DNA of 64,000 bases from Gracilariopsis chorda (GCA_003194525.1 NBIV01000166.1:1-64000), one strand, 5' to 3'. Positions 1-9,557 are shown, counted from the first letter of the stretch. Made by a program: numbers and translations. Notes: generated by a model from the sequence alone, not told the origin.

Positions 1-1684
1 CAGCCACATGCTGGCCGGATCCGTCGAGATCGTCGACCATCGCCGTTGCCGGGGCTACGGCTCCTCCACCTCATCGGGGTCGTCATCCACCATTGGATCA
101 TCCTCGTAGGAACCGTGCAGTCATCGGAAAACATGAACCCAACCGGGTGGCCTCGCGGAACGGAGCGTGGTACATCGCGTAAACGCTAGCGCGTGAGCCC
201 GTGAAGTCACGGATACTCCCAAGGGTCATAGAAGACGAAGTTGCCAGCGTTTGGATTTCTCCGGCCTGGAGAGCGATCATGCCTGGAAGGCTCACCGTCA
301 GGGACGTTGGAGACGGGGACTGTATCCCAGTTAACCATATCGATGGTGTTCAGAAGGCACTGAAGCTCATCCACATTGGCTTCGGATCCCAGAGGGATAT
401 AGAGATCCAATCGGCGGATAACCTGGCGTAGGTGAGGAGGAATGTACCACAGACGGTTCTTGTCGTACACCTCCCAGAGGAGAAATGCGGCAACGCGAGC
501 AGCCCATTCGGCGAGGAAGAGAGTCCAGTAACCGGAATCCGGATTGTTGATTAATCGTGAACCGATATAGCTGAGGCACGGAGGCATCTCCGCAAAGCAT
601 CCCCTCGGGACTTCGAACCTGCTCCACCAATGGGGAAGAGGTGCATACCGGCCGCGCATCGCGGATGGGCGGAGCCTCTCGACTCGAGATTTTGGTATGG
701 TACCAGGAACCCGAAGCGGGAGCGCGCCTTTCGCTCAAACCGGAGTCGGTCGAAGAAGGATCCGCGATGATTCGGACGACGAAGATATCGGAACTCTGCA
801 CGCAGAATTGGGCGCCTCCAGAGGAGCATCCCGGCTTCTATGGGAGTGGACCGGAACGGTGTAGATGGCTGGTAGGCAGCAAGGTTCTCGCAGTATGAGA
901 CTTCACCGTAGGTACGGTACCGCGAGAGGTCAAAGCTGTATTCCGTTGGTACCAGCTCATCCGGATAACTCGCGCGGGCGAGACGGTCGTAGGCGACCTT
1001 GGCCATCCCGGCACGGGCGTCATTCAGCGTCTCGAAACCATATCTGGTGCGCTTCCGTGCGAGGAACTGTGGCTCTACCGCGATACGCGTCCTCCAGTCG
1101 AAGGAGTCAACCATATCCCGGCCTAGTCCCCTGGGAGCTCGCCCTCCTCCACATAGGAGTCGATGAGGTCCGAGTCGGAAACCCATGTGGGGTGGAACCA
1201 GGGCGCACGCGAAAAGAGGAGAGCGTCTTCCCGGGGATTGCGGGCCCAAAGTGTCGATGGTGACACCCAGCCGGCGGCGGTCGCAGTGATCGGTATCGCT
1301 TGAGCGGAATTCCAGGCGGCGATACTCGCGGCATCCGAGGCATCCAAGGTTGGAACATGAGACGATCCTCCAGGCAGAGGCAAGGAGAGGAACCCAGAGG
1401 TTGGGTGACGAACCCACGACTCCGGCGTCGCGAAGGAAGGTTGTCCGCTCGCGGAAGTCCCTGCGGGGCGCCCGCAGGCGGGTTGTTCGAAAACGGATTG
1501 TTGTTCATAGTAGAGAGGGGCGCAGAGTCTGTTGAAGAAGGTACTGAGGGTTGATCAGTTGTAACCGTGTTGGTACGGGGGACCGGTATCTCGGCGATTC
1601 CCTTGTCGGGACTATTTATACCCTCGCGCCTCATCTCCTCACGCCTATACTCGCGTTCGTTTTCGGCCCTTAAGGAGGGGGATG
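1..1684 (-). pseudogene. Decayed copy of the chromovirus antisense ORF (cut by window edge)
   Basis: On the minus strand this region translates, in several frames, into a relative of the intact 595-residue protein at 7332-5545. Matching blocks in order are APWFHP near 1200, the YGEVSYCENL and RPILRAEFRYLRRP blocks (about 900-700), then LPHWW, AEWAARVAAFLL and FYDPWEYP down to about 210. The acidic tail (EDDPMVDD-like, about bases 60-110) runs to the window edge. At least two frameshifts separate these blocks, and the first in-frame ATG is lost, so the copy is broken. It ends against a polypurine tract and LTR exactly as the intact copy does. Function is unknown; no known domain was recognised. 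DNA divergence combined with conserved protein blocks suggests it was once under selection. Confidence 0.75.
1672..1682 (+). promoter_or_regulatory. Polypurine tract of the left chromovirus copy
   Basis: The run AAGGAGGGGGA lies just before the LTR start. A plus-oriented LTR retrotransposon places its polypurine tract, the primer for plus-strand DNA synthesis, just upstream of the 3' LTR. The equivalent tract (7377-7388) sits at the same place beside the other LTR. It fixes the element as plus-oriented, which makes the neighbouring minus-strand ORF antisense to it. Confidence 0.65.
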
Positions 1685-2596
1685 TGTAGTGCAATGCATT
1701 CCCGCGTACGGGCGATGGTGAAACTCATATCTGAGGTGTACTCGGTGCGAGCGATGAAGCGGGATGCATGAATTTTAGCCCCCGTTTACCGGGCTAATTA
1801 GCGGTCGGGTTACCCAGGGTGGTTATGGGAACATTCATACTTTGTGGTACTTGCCTGGCAAGGGTGGTGGACACGTGGCTACAGCCCCGGCCAGGAGGCC
1901 CAAAATGGCTACTTATTTTAGTATAGTTTAGGGGTTAATTTTACTTAGGCTAGTGCACTACCTACTGTACTGCACTGAGCTAGTACTTGAGCGTCGGCCG
2001 CACGGCGGCGAGCTCACCAAGAAAAGTAACAAGAGTTCGGCTCTGACTCTATTCGCCATGCGAAGTGTCTAACTCCTCGCGGAGGTACACCGCTTGCCCG
2101 ATAGTTTCACCCGACTCGCACCACCGAGGAGACCGTGCTCGTCGTACCCAGTGGGTTGTGACCACTCGTGGTATTCGTTGTTGTCGTGTGACCGCCCGTA
2201 CAGGCCTATCTCCGCCCCAGTTTTGGGTATTGATATTACCGACGTGTGTCGTGAGACCGTGAGACCATCCCTTCCCTTCATATCCCCTAACCGCCGCGCG
2301 GTGCGTGTTCGTGTGTGTGTGACGGCACCCCCCTCCGGGGTCTGTTCCCGCTTTCCGCACGCCCCCGTCGGGTGGTCCCTTTCCCCCTTTTGTTCCACTG
2401 TTCGCAGGCTACTTCCGGACCAGCCGTGGTTCCGACCCGTTCTAACCCCTAAACCTCCGAGGTACATCCAGGCTCCCGACGGAGTTACACCCGTCATACG
2501 GGACACGGAGGGCTCTACCCAGCTGGGCCTACCTCTCCAAGAGAGCAAGGCTTCGAGCTGCCTTGGGTGCCTTTCCCACACCGGGATTGCACCACA
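1685..2596 (+). repeat. LTR of a chromovirus (LTR1, divergent subfamily)
   Basis: It starts TGTAGTGCAA and ends TTGCACCACA, giving short inverted termini with TG..CA ends, about 912 bp. Landmarks shared with the LTRs at 7389, 20056 and 21154 include CACGTG, an AT-rich promoter-like stretch (about 1910-1945), CTAGTACTT followed by an imperfect GC-rich hairpin (about 1988-2016), and GAGGGCTCTACCC near the 3' end. It is clearly divergent from LTR2, so the two are not a matched pair from one insertion. An open frame running from 2094 into integrase is probably accidental in its LTR part. Confidence 0.8.
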
Positions 2597-3846
2597 GTTA
2601 CCGGGAAACTTTGTACCGGTATCACCGGAAGAAATGATCCGAGAACAATTCGGCGACCCATTCTGTACGAGGATTCGTGCCCGTCTTAACGGTGGTGAAG
2701 ATCTCCCTTTCGGGGTAAACGACAAAGGCTACCTCGTGAGGAAGGTCGAAGCCCGCCCACAGATTGTGGTACCTCATTCCCTGCAGTCGCGGGTGTTACA
2801 TCTATCACACTACGCCCCCATTGGAGGTCACCGAGGTGGGAGGAAACTCTACCTAACCCTGCGAAGGGATTTCTATTGGCCCGCCATTGCGGTGAATTGC
2901 TACGCAAACGTGCGGTTTTGTAGCGAATGCGCGAAAAATCGCGTTAAGCTCCGCAAAAATGCGAAGAACATGAAACTATTCCCCGCAAGGGCGCCGCTCG
3001 AGTTTATCGCGATCGATATTCTCGGACCATTACTCACCACTAAACGTGGAAACAAGTTTCTACTTGTCATTACCGACCGCTTTTCTAAGCTGGTACGGAC
3101 TGTCCCTCTTCGGAGGATAACCGCTCTCACGGTGGCCCAGGCTCTGGTGACGCACTGGATTTTCGTCTACGGTCCCCCTGTGGAGGTGCTCTCCGATAAC
3201 GGGAAACAGTTCGCGAGCAAGTTCTTCCAGGATGTTTGTCGCATCCTGGATGTCAAGAACTTGTTCACGACTACCTACCACCCCCAATGTAATGGGCAAG
3301 TTGAACGGTTTAACCGGGTGTTACTCGCGGCGCTACGTTCCTACAACGCTGACCACCCAACGAACTGGGATCTCTACGCTGATGCGTTAACCTTCGCGTA
3401 CAATACGCAGGTACACCGGACTACCGGAGTTTCGCCATTCGAGTTGGTCCTATCTAGAACACCCCCGCCTGTGGCGTTGGAACCCCAAGCTACCTTGGAC
3501 AATTTCCATCAGTTGGTATCTACCGGCAGCAATGGAAGCAATGGCTTTCCAAGCTGGTCCCCGCTGCGCGGAAGTCTATGGCACGGGCCCAAGCCGCTTA
3601 CAAGCGGGAGTTTGACGCTCGCTTGCGAGGAAAGACCCCCCGATTCGGGCAAATAACTACGTCTTCATCAGGAAGGAGTACTACAACCCGGAACAGGAGA
3701 AGCGTCACAAACTCTCGCCTGTGGCGGACGGACCCTTCAAGGTCATCTCTGTTAATGCCGACACTGTCGTTGTAGAGATAGGTGGAGCACACGAGCGGAT
3801 CTCCCGCGATCGTGTCGTACTCGCCCCCCTCCCTCCTCAGAGGTAA
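2597..3846 (+). pseudogene. Chromovirus integrase (zinc finger, DDE core, GPY/F module), frameshifted
   Basis: The integrase domain that inserts retroelement cDNA into host DNA. An H2C2 zinc finger is visible (HLSHYAPIGGH ... FCSEC, about 2800-2930). The DDE core follows: D in AIDILGP (about 3015), D in LSDNGKQF (about 3197), E in NGQVERFNR (about 3300). The reading frame then shifts twice: ARAQAAYKREFDARLRG (about 3578) is in the next frame, and the GPY/F block (LSPVADGPFKVISV, about 3708) is in the third, ending at a TAA at 3844. Upstream frame from 2094 lies in the LTR. The two frameshifts mean no single active integrase can be made. Identification as Ty3/gypsy integrase is secure. Confidence 0.92.
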
Positions 3847-5353
3847 TCCTGGATTCAGAACATCCCGTTTCTACGGACTCTGCAACACCGGAATCCTCCG
3901 GGAGTACTAGGCCTACGGTACTACCACACCCCAGCCGGGGACTCTCAGACCTACCGACCCTGTCGGACTCACCGGCTCAGCCGGGTAATTCGGGCCTCTC
4001 AGCGCCCGCCCCCCTGGCGCGAATTTACACCCGCCAGGCGGGGAATTTTATCCCTTATCCCGCCGCTCCGTCTAAGAAGGGGGAGGAGAACACTCGTTTT
4101 CGAGGAACGATATCGCCGTCGCAACGGGAAGTTGAAACGCAGCTACTGCACACCCCTGTCAGGGAAGGATCCACGTTACGGGAGTACGGCGAAGATCGCC
4201 CTCAATCCCTGAGCAGGGCGATGCCTCGAAGCCGCAGTTGGCGGAAGTCCCCGCGGAAGCAGTTCAATCAGGTCGATCAGACCCGCGCCTTGCGGAGAAG
4301 AGGCGCCCAGATACACCAGCGCCGCTAGTAAATCCCCACACCCAACCTGGGGAAAAAGGCAGCCAAGCCGCAGCCGAAGATTCAGGCCCTGGCCCGCAAG
4401 CGCAGGAAACGCCTCCCGTCGTCGACGGAATTGAAGCCCCCGTTCCGGGGAATAATTTGCGCCACCTCCCGCAACGCTGCAGGGAAGAACCGACGAACTC
4501 GGAAAAAGCGCACGCCATCGCACGCTCGAAACCGGTCATACCGGACGCTGCTCCTCCGCGTGGAGACGGTGCACCGAACTTAGCGGCCAAGCCCCTGAAA
4601 AGGGTGTCATCGGCACCTGCCCGGCACCCCCCAAAGGGGAATTTTGACCAAAATACCGGTGTACCGGAGTTAGCCCCAGGCAACCCGTCAGTAGCCGGGG
4701 ACACCACGGCATCGCCGGAGCGTATGGTGCAGAGCGCTCGTGTGCCTGGCAGGGAGGCGGTTTGCCACCCAATCACCGTGTCGCACGGGACCCCCCAGGG
4801 GATTGTGGAAATGCCGATTCCGCAGGAGCGGTCATCTTCCCGCAAACTCGCTGTTCGTGAGCTTAACCGCGAAGGCGGAGCCCAAGTCCCCCGCCGACTG
4901 GCGGTTCGCCCGCAATACCGCGAAAGCGAAAATGAACCTGCCCCAATGGGGAATGACTTGCCGGTGAAAACCGTGGCACCACACACCCTCTTGAGGGATA
5001 TCTTCCTGCATGAGCAGCGGCCGCTATCACAGCGCACGGCAACGCCGGAGTTATCGCCGAACACCCTGCCAAGGGACATTATACCGCACAGCTGGCAGCC
5101 CCCGCAAGGGAGTACAACCACCACCCGGCACGGCGGGCAGGTCTACGAACGATAGTTCGTAGTAGACTGACTTGTCGGACACACCTGGGACCAGGATGGT
5201 ATTCTACAATACCGCGTCCGCTGGTACGGGTACGACCCCAGTGGGGATACGTGGGAGCCAATTGAACACCTCCCACGGTCGCAGGTCCTGCGATACCACC
5301 GTCAAGCGGGAACTGCAGCCCCAGCCACGCTGGTTAATGCCCAAGTTGGGTAA
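3847..5353 (+). pseudogene. Integrase C-terminal extension ending in a chromodomain
   Basis: An open stretch (4238-5155, about 305 codons) rich in Pro, Arg, Ser and Glu follows the GPY/F module. In the same frame, after a TAG (5153) and a TGA (5168), comes a chromodomain: ILQYRVRWYGYDPSGDTWEP and then IEHLPRSQVLRYHRQ, ending at TAA 5351-5353. The aromatic W-Y-G-Y and TWEP residues match the chromodomain fold that targets chromoviral integration to modified histones. Stops at 3844, 5153 and 5168 show decay. The linker between GPY/F and chromodomain is about 440 codons, much longer than the few tens usual for chromoviruses. A 286-codon minus-strand open frame here is a shadow. Confidence 0.8.
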
Positions 5354-5544
5354 CGTTGCCGCGCGAGCGGAGAGCGATAGGAAAGGATAACAAGGCAAGG
5401 TCCGTCGAAGACGGGGAACTCAACCGAGTAGCACCGTTCTAAACGGGAAAGTTTATTCAAGGGAGCAGCTAGCTCCCCACAATACTACACTACACTAACT
5501 AGCATAGACAGGGAAAGAAGAACCAGGAAACTAAACTAGAGGTT

Positions 5545-7332
5545 TCACTCACCCCCATCGTCCGGGGCGTAACCACCAGCGAGGCGGTAGGCCAACGCGT
5601 CCGCCATGGTGGTGACATCCCTCGATACCTCGGCAGCGCTCAGACCGGCACCCCGGAGAAAACGTGCGATGATCTCGTTTTCATTCGCCGTCACCCCGCT
5701 GGGGATAGAAGGTCCGGCACTTGCCGCCGAAGGGTCAGCAGCCGGCTCGGCCGGAGATACCCCCTCTGGGAAAACTTCCGCGCTAGCGCCGGTTTCCTCT
5801 ACGTCCATCTCCCCGGGTTCTTCCGGTTCGTTATCGACCATTGGGTCATCCCCGCCGTATGCGCGGTAGTAGTCGTCAGAATCGACGTACCCAACAGGGT
5901 GGTCTTCTGGCACATGCCGGGGCGTATCGCGAAGCTCGCGCGCCTCCTCGGAGGAAATTTCCCGGAACTCCCAGGGGTCGAAGTAGATAAAATCCCCCGC
6001 AAGGGCGGTGTTTCTACCGAGTCCCGGACCACCGGTGTTACCGCTGCCACCATTCAGACGACCGCTTTGCTCCAGCGGGACCTCACTCCAGCTAATGCTG
6101 TCGATGTACCCAAGTAATTGGAGGACCTCTTCATTGTTGGCCTGGACCCCAAGGGGGATGCGAAGATCCAGGTTTCGGATCGCTGCCCGCACACGCGGTT
6201 GAAGGAACCAGAGACGATACTGGTCGTACGCCTCGTTGAGGATATAAGCCGCAGTGCGGGCCGCCCACTCCGTAACCACTACGGACCACAACCCCGACCT
6301 GGGATCCTGCATGAGCAGCGAACCGAGGTACGTAAGTACCGGCGGGAGTTCTATGTAGCACCCCCGGCAGGCTTCGTGGAAGCGCCACCACTCGGGGAGT
6401 GCTACATACCGACCTAGTCGGTGAGGCGGCGCAATCCGCTCTATCTCCACGTTCTGATACGGGATGAAATACCCGAATCGGGATGGCCAACGCCGCTCGT
6501 AGGGGATGAAGTTTTGGAGAAAGTTGGACCGGTATTGCCGGGGAAGGTACCTGAACTCCGCCCGAATAATCGGTCGCTCCCAACAAAGGGCTTCTTGCCG
6601 CGCTGCGGGTAAATTCCTCCAAGCGACGGTCTCGAGGCGGAACAGGTTCTCGCCGTACCCAACCTCCCCGTGAGTGCGGAAGTAGCTAACGTCGAAGCCA
6701 AACTCCGGTGGGACCGGTACATCGAATGGAGCCCGGCTCTGCCGTTGGTATGCCATGCGCGTCAACGCGGTCTGCGCCGCAGCGACGGTCTCGCCCGAAT
6801 CCCTTCGGATGTGGTGACGCGGAATCGCAACCCGGTGACGCCAATCCCACGATGTGGTGACTGCTCTGGGCAGATCCCCCGGAAGGGTGTCTGAGCCATC
6901 CGCATAAGCGGTGACCAACCCCTCATTGAGGACAGCGACCGGGTGAAACCACGGGGCAAGGCGCAGGCGCGACGCGTGATTCCGATTCATCGGGTTGAGC
7001 CCCACCAGGGTGTTGTAGGTCGGCCAGTTGAACGCCGGAGCGGTTCCGGAGGACACCACCGAAGGTGGTAGTGCGAAGGGATGGTCGGCAGCAGCAGCCA
7101 TATTCCCCGGTTGTACCGGATGTCGATCGCCCTGAAGCAGGGGAACTGACCGGAAACCGGTGGTGTATGGCCCGAGAAGTCTCGGAGGTTGGCTGTGGTT
7201 GTTGATGTTGTTGTCGTCATTCATTTCTCCCTTGTCGAGGGTGGCTGTTGTTGTCGTTTGTGCGCTTGGTGACTCTGATGCAGAGGGATTTACCGGAAAA
7301 CCGGAGACAGAGCACGCGCTTTTATCACCCAT
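5545..7332 (-). CDS. Antisense ORF protein of the chromovirus, 595 aa, unknown function
   Basis: An intact minus-strand ORF with ATG at 7332, only 56 bases from the LTR. The N-terminus (about 60 residues) is Asn/Thr/Gln-rich. A compact central part (about 90-450) is rich in Trp, Tyr, Arg and Pro, with blocks such as APWFHP, RTHGEVGYGENL, RPIIRAEFRYLPRQY, LPEWWRF, TEWAARTAAYILNEAYDQY and IYFDPWEF. The tail is acidic (DSDDYYRAYGGDDPMVDNEPEE). No zinc knuckle, protease, RT or known domain was found, so it is not a recognisable gag or env. The frameshifted copy at 1-1684 conserves the central blocks. Its position between chromodomain and polypurine tract, antisense to pol, implies expression from an LTR-antisense or own promoter. 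It could be an accessory regulator or capsid-like protein; that is inference only. Confidence 0.7.
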   Translation of the reverse strand: MGDKSACSVSGFPVNPSASESPSAQTTTTATLDKGEMNDDNNINNHSQPPRLLGPYTTGFRSVPLLQGDRHPVQPGNMAAAADHPFALPPSVVSSGTAPAFNWPTYNTLVGLNPMNRNHASRLRLAPWFHPVAVLNEGLVTAYADGSDTLPGDLPRAVTTSWDWRHRVAIPRHHIRRDSGETVAAAQTALTRMAYQRQSRAPFDVPVPPEFGFDVSYFRTHGEVGYGENLFRLETVAWRNLPAARQEALCWERPIIRAEFRYLPRQYRSNFLQNFIPYERRWPSRFGYFIPYQNVEIERIAPPHRLGRYVALPEWWRFHEACRGCYIELPPVLTYLGSLLMQDPRSGLWSVVVTEWAARTAAYILNEAYDQYRLWFLQPRVRAAIRNLDLRIPLGVQANNEEVLQLLGYIDSISWSEVPLEQSGRLNGGSGNTGGPGLGRNTALAGDFIYFDPWEFREISSEEARELRDTPRHVPEDHPVGYVDSDDYYRAYGGDDPMVDNEPEEPGEMDVEETGASAEVFPEGVSPAEPAADPSAASAGPSIPSGVTANENEIIARFLRGAGLSAAEVSRDVTTMADALAYRLAGGYAPDDGGE

Positions 7333-7376
7333 TTTCGTCTGGGAATCCTCCGCTTCCGCGGTCGTTTTCCCGTCTT

Positions 7377-7388
7377 AGGGGGGGAAAA
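7377..7388 (+). promoter_or_regulatory. Polypurine tract of the chromovirus
   Basis: AGGGGGGGAAAA directly abuts the LTR start (TGAAGTGC at 7389), the canonical place for the plus-strand primer of a plus-oriented LTR retrotransposon. Confidence 0.75.
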
Positions 7389-8217
7389 TGAAGTGCAACG
7401 CCCTCAGGGAGGGATTATAGGTACTTGATCGTTTTCCCGATATTATCGGTTGTGTAGTGCGTATATGAACTACGCCCCACAATGGTGGGTATGGACACGT
7501 GGGACACGGTTTTGGGTCAATTGGCGGTTGGCCACAGTAGTGGATGTTGCCACGAAATGTGGAGTATTTTAGTTAATATTATTTATTATTTTCACACCCA
7601 TTTCTGGGAAGCTAGTACTTAGTGCGACGGCGCACTGCCGTCGCACCAGTAAACCTTCCCCAACAAGGGACCCCAACCCGGGGAATTGGCTCTAGTTGTT
7701 GCCGCTTGCGCGCGTGCTCTACTCCTCCTTGGAGGGAAACGCCGTAAACCACGGGACATCTAACCCCCTTGCACATCTAAAGAAGCCCATCCTTGGGAGT
7801 ATAATTGTTCCAATCACATTGGTGTTTCGCCCTGTATAGGGAGTCCTGTCCACCGGCATTGCCGTATCTGTTCGTCGCTCTCGCGACCCACTTCGTCCTT
7901 CCTTCCTCCTCTTCGCCCTTCCTTTTCCCCTTTTTTTTAGGGTAGCACCTCCCGCTATCCGCGGCCCTCGTGTGCGCATCCGCTCACACACCCCCACTTA
8001 CGTGGAAACATACCTCTACTGAGGATCACACCCTGCTCACGCGGATACCGATTCTTCGCCTTCACCTCCCTGCGCGAGTCGCGACAGGTGTCCCTGGTCT
8101 TGCAAACCGGCTTCGCCGTGACACCTCTGGGAGGGCTCTACCCGACTGGGTTCACCTCGTGAGAGGAAGATCCCGAACGTCTTTCGGTGTTTTTCCACTT
8201 TGGGGCATTACACCACA
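7389..8217 (+). repeat. 3' LTR of the chromovirus (LTR2)
   Basis: 829 bp, from TGAAGTGCAACGCC to TTACACCACA. It is nearly identical, in inverse orientation, to the solo LTR at 20056-20887, which defines both boundaries. Contents: CACGTG (about 7497), an AT-rich promoter-like block (about 7562-7595), AGTACTTAGT followed by a perfect hairpin (7622-7646), a pyrimidine-rich tract (about 7895-7940), and GAGGGCTCTACCC (about 8131). Small open frames inside are not genes. Confidence 0.88.
7622..7646 (+). other. LTR hairpin next to the presumed RNA start
   Basis: Stem GTGCGACGG / CCGTCGCAC with a 7-base loop, just downstream of AGTACTTA. The equivalent stems are 20630-20654 (same stem, other loop) and 21749-21772 (GTGCAGCGGC / GCCGCTGCAC). 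Two stem positions change as compensated pairs, so an RNA structure is likely under selection. Confidence 0.7.
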
Positions 8218-8318
8218 ATATCGGAGCTGAAGAGATGCAACGATGAACGGGGGAAAACACGAGCTGTATTGGAACGTCTGGTGGAAAAGTTTTGAAACCA
8301 GAAACAATTGCATAGCTA

Positions 8319-9557
8319 TTACCTGTTGACATCCTTCGTTATATAATAAAGCAAAGCATCCCTCTGCTTCTTTCCGGCTCCTGTTTCAGCGGTAACCACA
8401 GTGTCTAGATCATCCGTTTCATCGGGAGGTAAGTATTCTTCAACGACATCTCCGTCATAGATCCACATATTGTGCAGCATCACACACGCCAAAATGAAGA
8501 GGACATTTTCGTTTTCGTGTTGGAGCTTGATTCCATCTTTCAGCACAGAAAATCGGTGCTTGAGCATACCAAACGCACATTTTACCGGCTTTCTCGTTTT
8601 CCCTGCAATTTGATCCCGATTCCGAAGGACAGGATTAGCGTTCTTTTCCGCTTCACTACAACTCTTCATCATATTTTGGCTCAGCTGAAACGCGCAATCT
8701 CCAATGAGATACGGACGTACGGGAACATTCGCAATAATGAGATCCGGGATATCATCCCCTAGCCCCACCCCATTCTCAATGTTCTGCTTCAAACTTGATC
8801 GTTCATAGATTGTAGAGTCCCCTAGCACTCCAGGCTTTCCGATTTCGACGTAAATAAAACGTCTATCTGACGTTACCACTGCAAATAGTACGATGCTATG
8901 ATATCCTTTGTAGCATCGATACTCATAATATTGGTCCTGCGGACAAGCGGGCCACTTTATATGAGTCCCGTCAATGGCTCCAACACAGTATGGAACACCA
9001 CTGATTTGTTGAAAGCCTTTCATCGTAGTAGCAATATCCTGTTCGGATGTTGGAAAGCGAATAACATGTTGATACTTTTGTGCAATGGCAGTACTAATTG
9101 TGGAAACGGCCGCAGATACTGTGCTAGGTCCAATCCCAAGTTGGGCTGCTACTCTCTCACAAGTCCCTCCACCAGCATAGAGAATGAAAGCAGCAAGTTT
9201 GATTTCTGCTGGTAGTGCCTTTCGGAACTTTGAGTTGCTGAGCTGTATTTGGGAACGGAGGTCGCCTGCAATGCGTTGAAAAATAGCGTAGGGTATGCGA
9301 AAGTTGCTTCGCCAAGAGGCACTTCCCATAAAGTCATATGTAATGGCATAATCAAAGAACCATGTGGGAGAGTTGCGCTTGCGCTCCCAAAGACGTCCTG
9401 TAGCTCCAGTTCGTGCATCTGTCGTCAACATATGAGTGGCGTAGGCAAATGGCGTCGACGACCTGGCCCTGCCAACTGCATGTTCGACTACATCGTCGTC
9501 GTCGGTTAATGCGTTGCAAACGGCGATTGCAACCAAGCGACGTCTTGTCGTGTCCAT
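8319..9557 (-). CDS. PIF/Harbinger-type transposase (HARBI1-like), 412 aa
   Basis: DDE_Tnp_4 nuclease that moves Harbinger DNA transposons. The ATG is at 9557. A helix-turn-helix-like stretch (CERVAAQLGIGPSTVS, about residues 130-150) precedes the catalytic part. The first Asp is in GAIDGTHIKWP, the second in YLIGDCAFQL. The third catalytic residue, normally Glu in a V-E-x-A-F-G-x-L-K block, reads VKCAFGMLKHRF here: Lys (AAA) replaces Glu, a one-base change. The ORF is otherwise full length, so the copy may be recently inactivated or repurposed. No clear terminal inverted repeats were found between 8218-8318 and 9558-9860. Most of the domain is well conserved with no internal stop. Confidence 0.88.
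   Translation of the reverse strand: MDTTRRRLVAIAVCNALTDDDDVVEHAVGRARSSTPFAYATHMLTTDARTGATGRLWERKRNSPTWFFDYAITYDFMGSASWRSNFRIPYAIFQRIAGDLRSQIQLSNSKFRKALPAEIKLAAFILYAGGGTCERVAAQLGIGPSTVSAAVSTISTAIAQKYQHVIRFPTSEQDIATTMKGFQQISGVPYCVGAIDGTHIKWPACPQDQYYEYRCYKGYHSIVLFAVVTSDRRFIYVEIGKPGVLGDSTIYERSSLKQNIENGVGLGDDIPDLIIANVPVRPYLIGDCAFQLSQNMMKSCSEAEKNANPVLRNRDQIAGKTRKPVKCAFGMLKHRFSVLKDGIKLQHENENVLFILACVMLHNMWIYDGDVVEEYLPPDETDDLDTVVTAETGAGKKQRDALLYYITKDVNR

Larger units (their letters stand above)
2597..8217 (+). mobile_element. 5'-truncated Ty3/gypsy chromovirus with antisense ORF
   Basis: In order: integrase (plus, frameshifted), GPY/F module, long proline-rich linker, chromodomain, a 595-codon ORF on the minus strand, polypurine tract, and 3' LTR. 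Gag, protease, reverse transcriptase and RNase H are missing: integrase begins within about 40 bases of the end of LTR1. The bases after the 3' LTR (ATATC) have no matching target duplication at the left junction, which supports loss of the 5' half. Presence of a C-terminal chromodomain places it among chromoviruses. The lower-coordinate LTR1 belongs to the preceding copy or to a recombined tandem. Confidence 0.75.

Noticed and set aside
2094-2596. N-terminal 168 codons of the open frame that leads into integrase
   Set aside because: This stretch is LTR sequence by comparison with three other LTRs; the open frame is chance.
4264-5124. 286-codon minus-strand ORF
   Set aside because: It is the shadow of the GC-rich linker frame that leads in phase into the chromodomain on the plus strand.
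5545-7332. Reading the 595-aa ORF as gag of a minus-oriented LTR element
   Set aside because: The polypurine tracts and the integrase/chromodomain order show that the element is plus-oriented. The protein has no zinc knuckle or capsid signature, and it sits at the 3' end.
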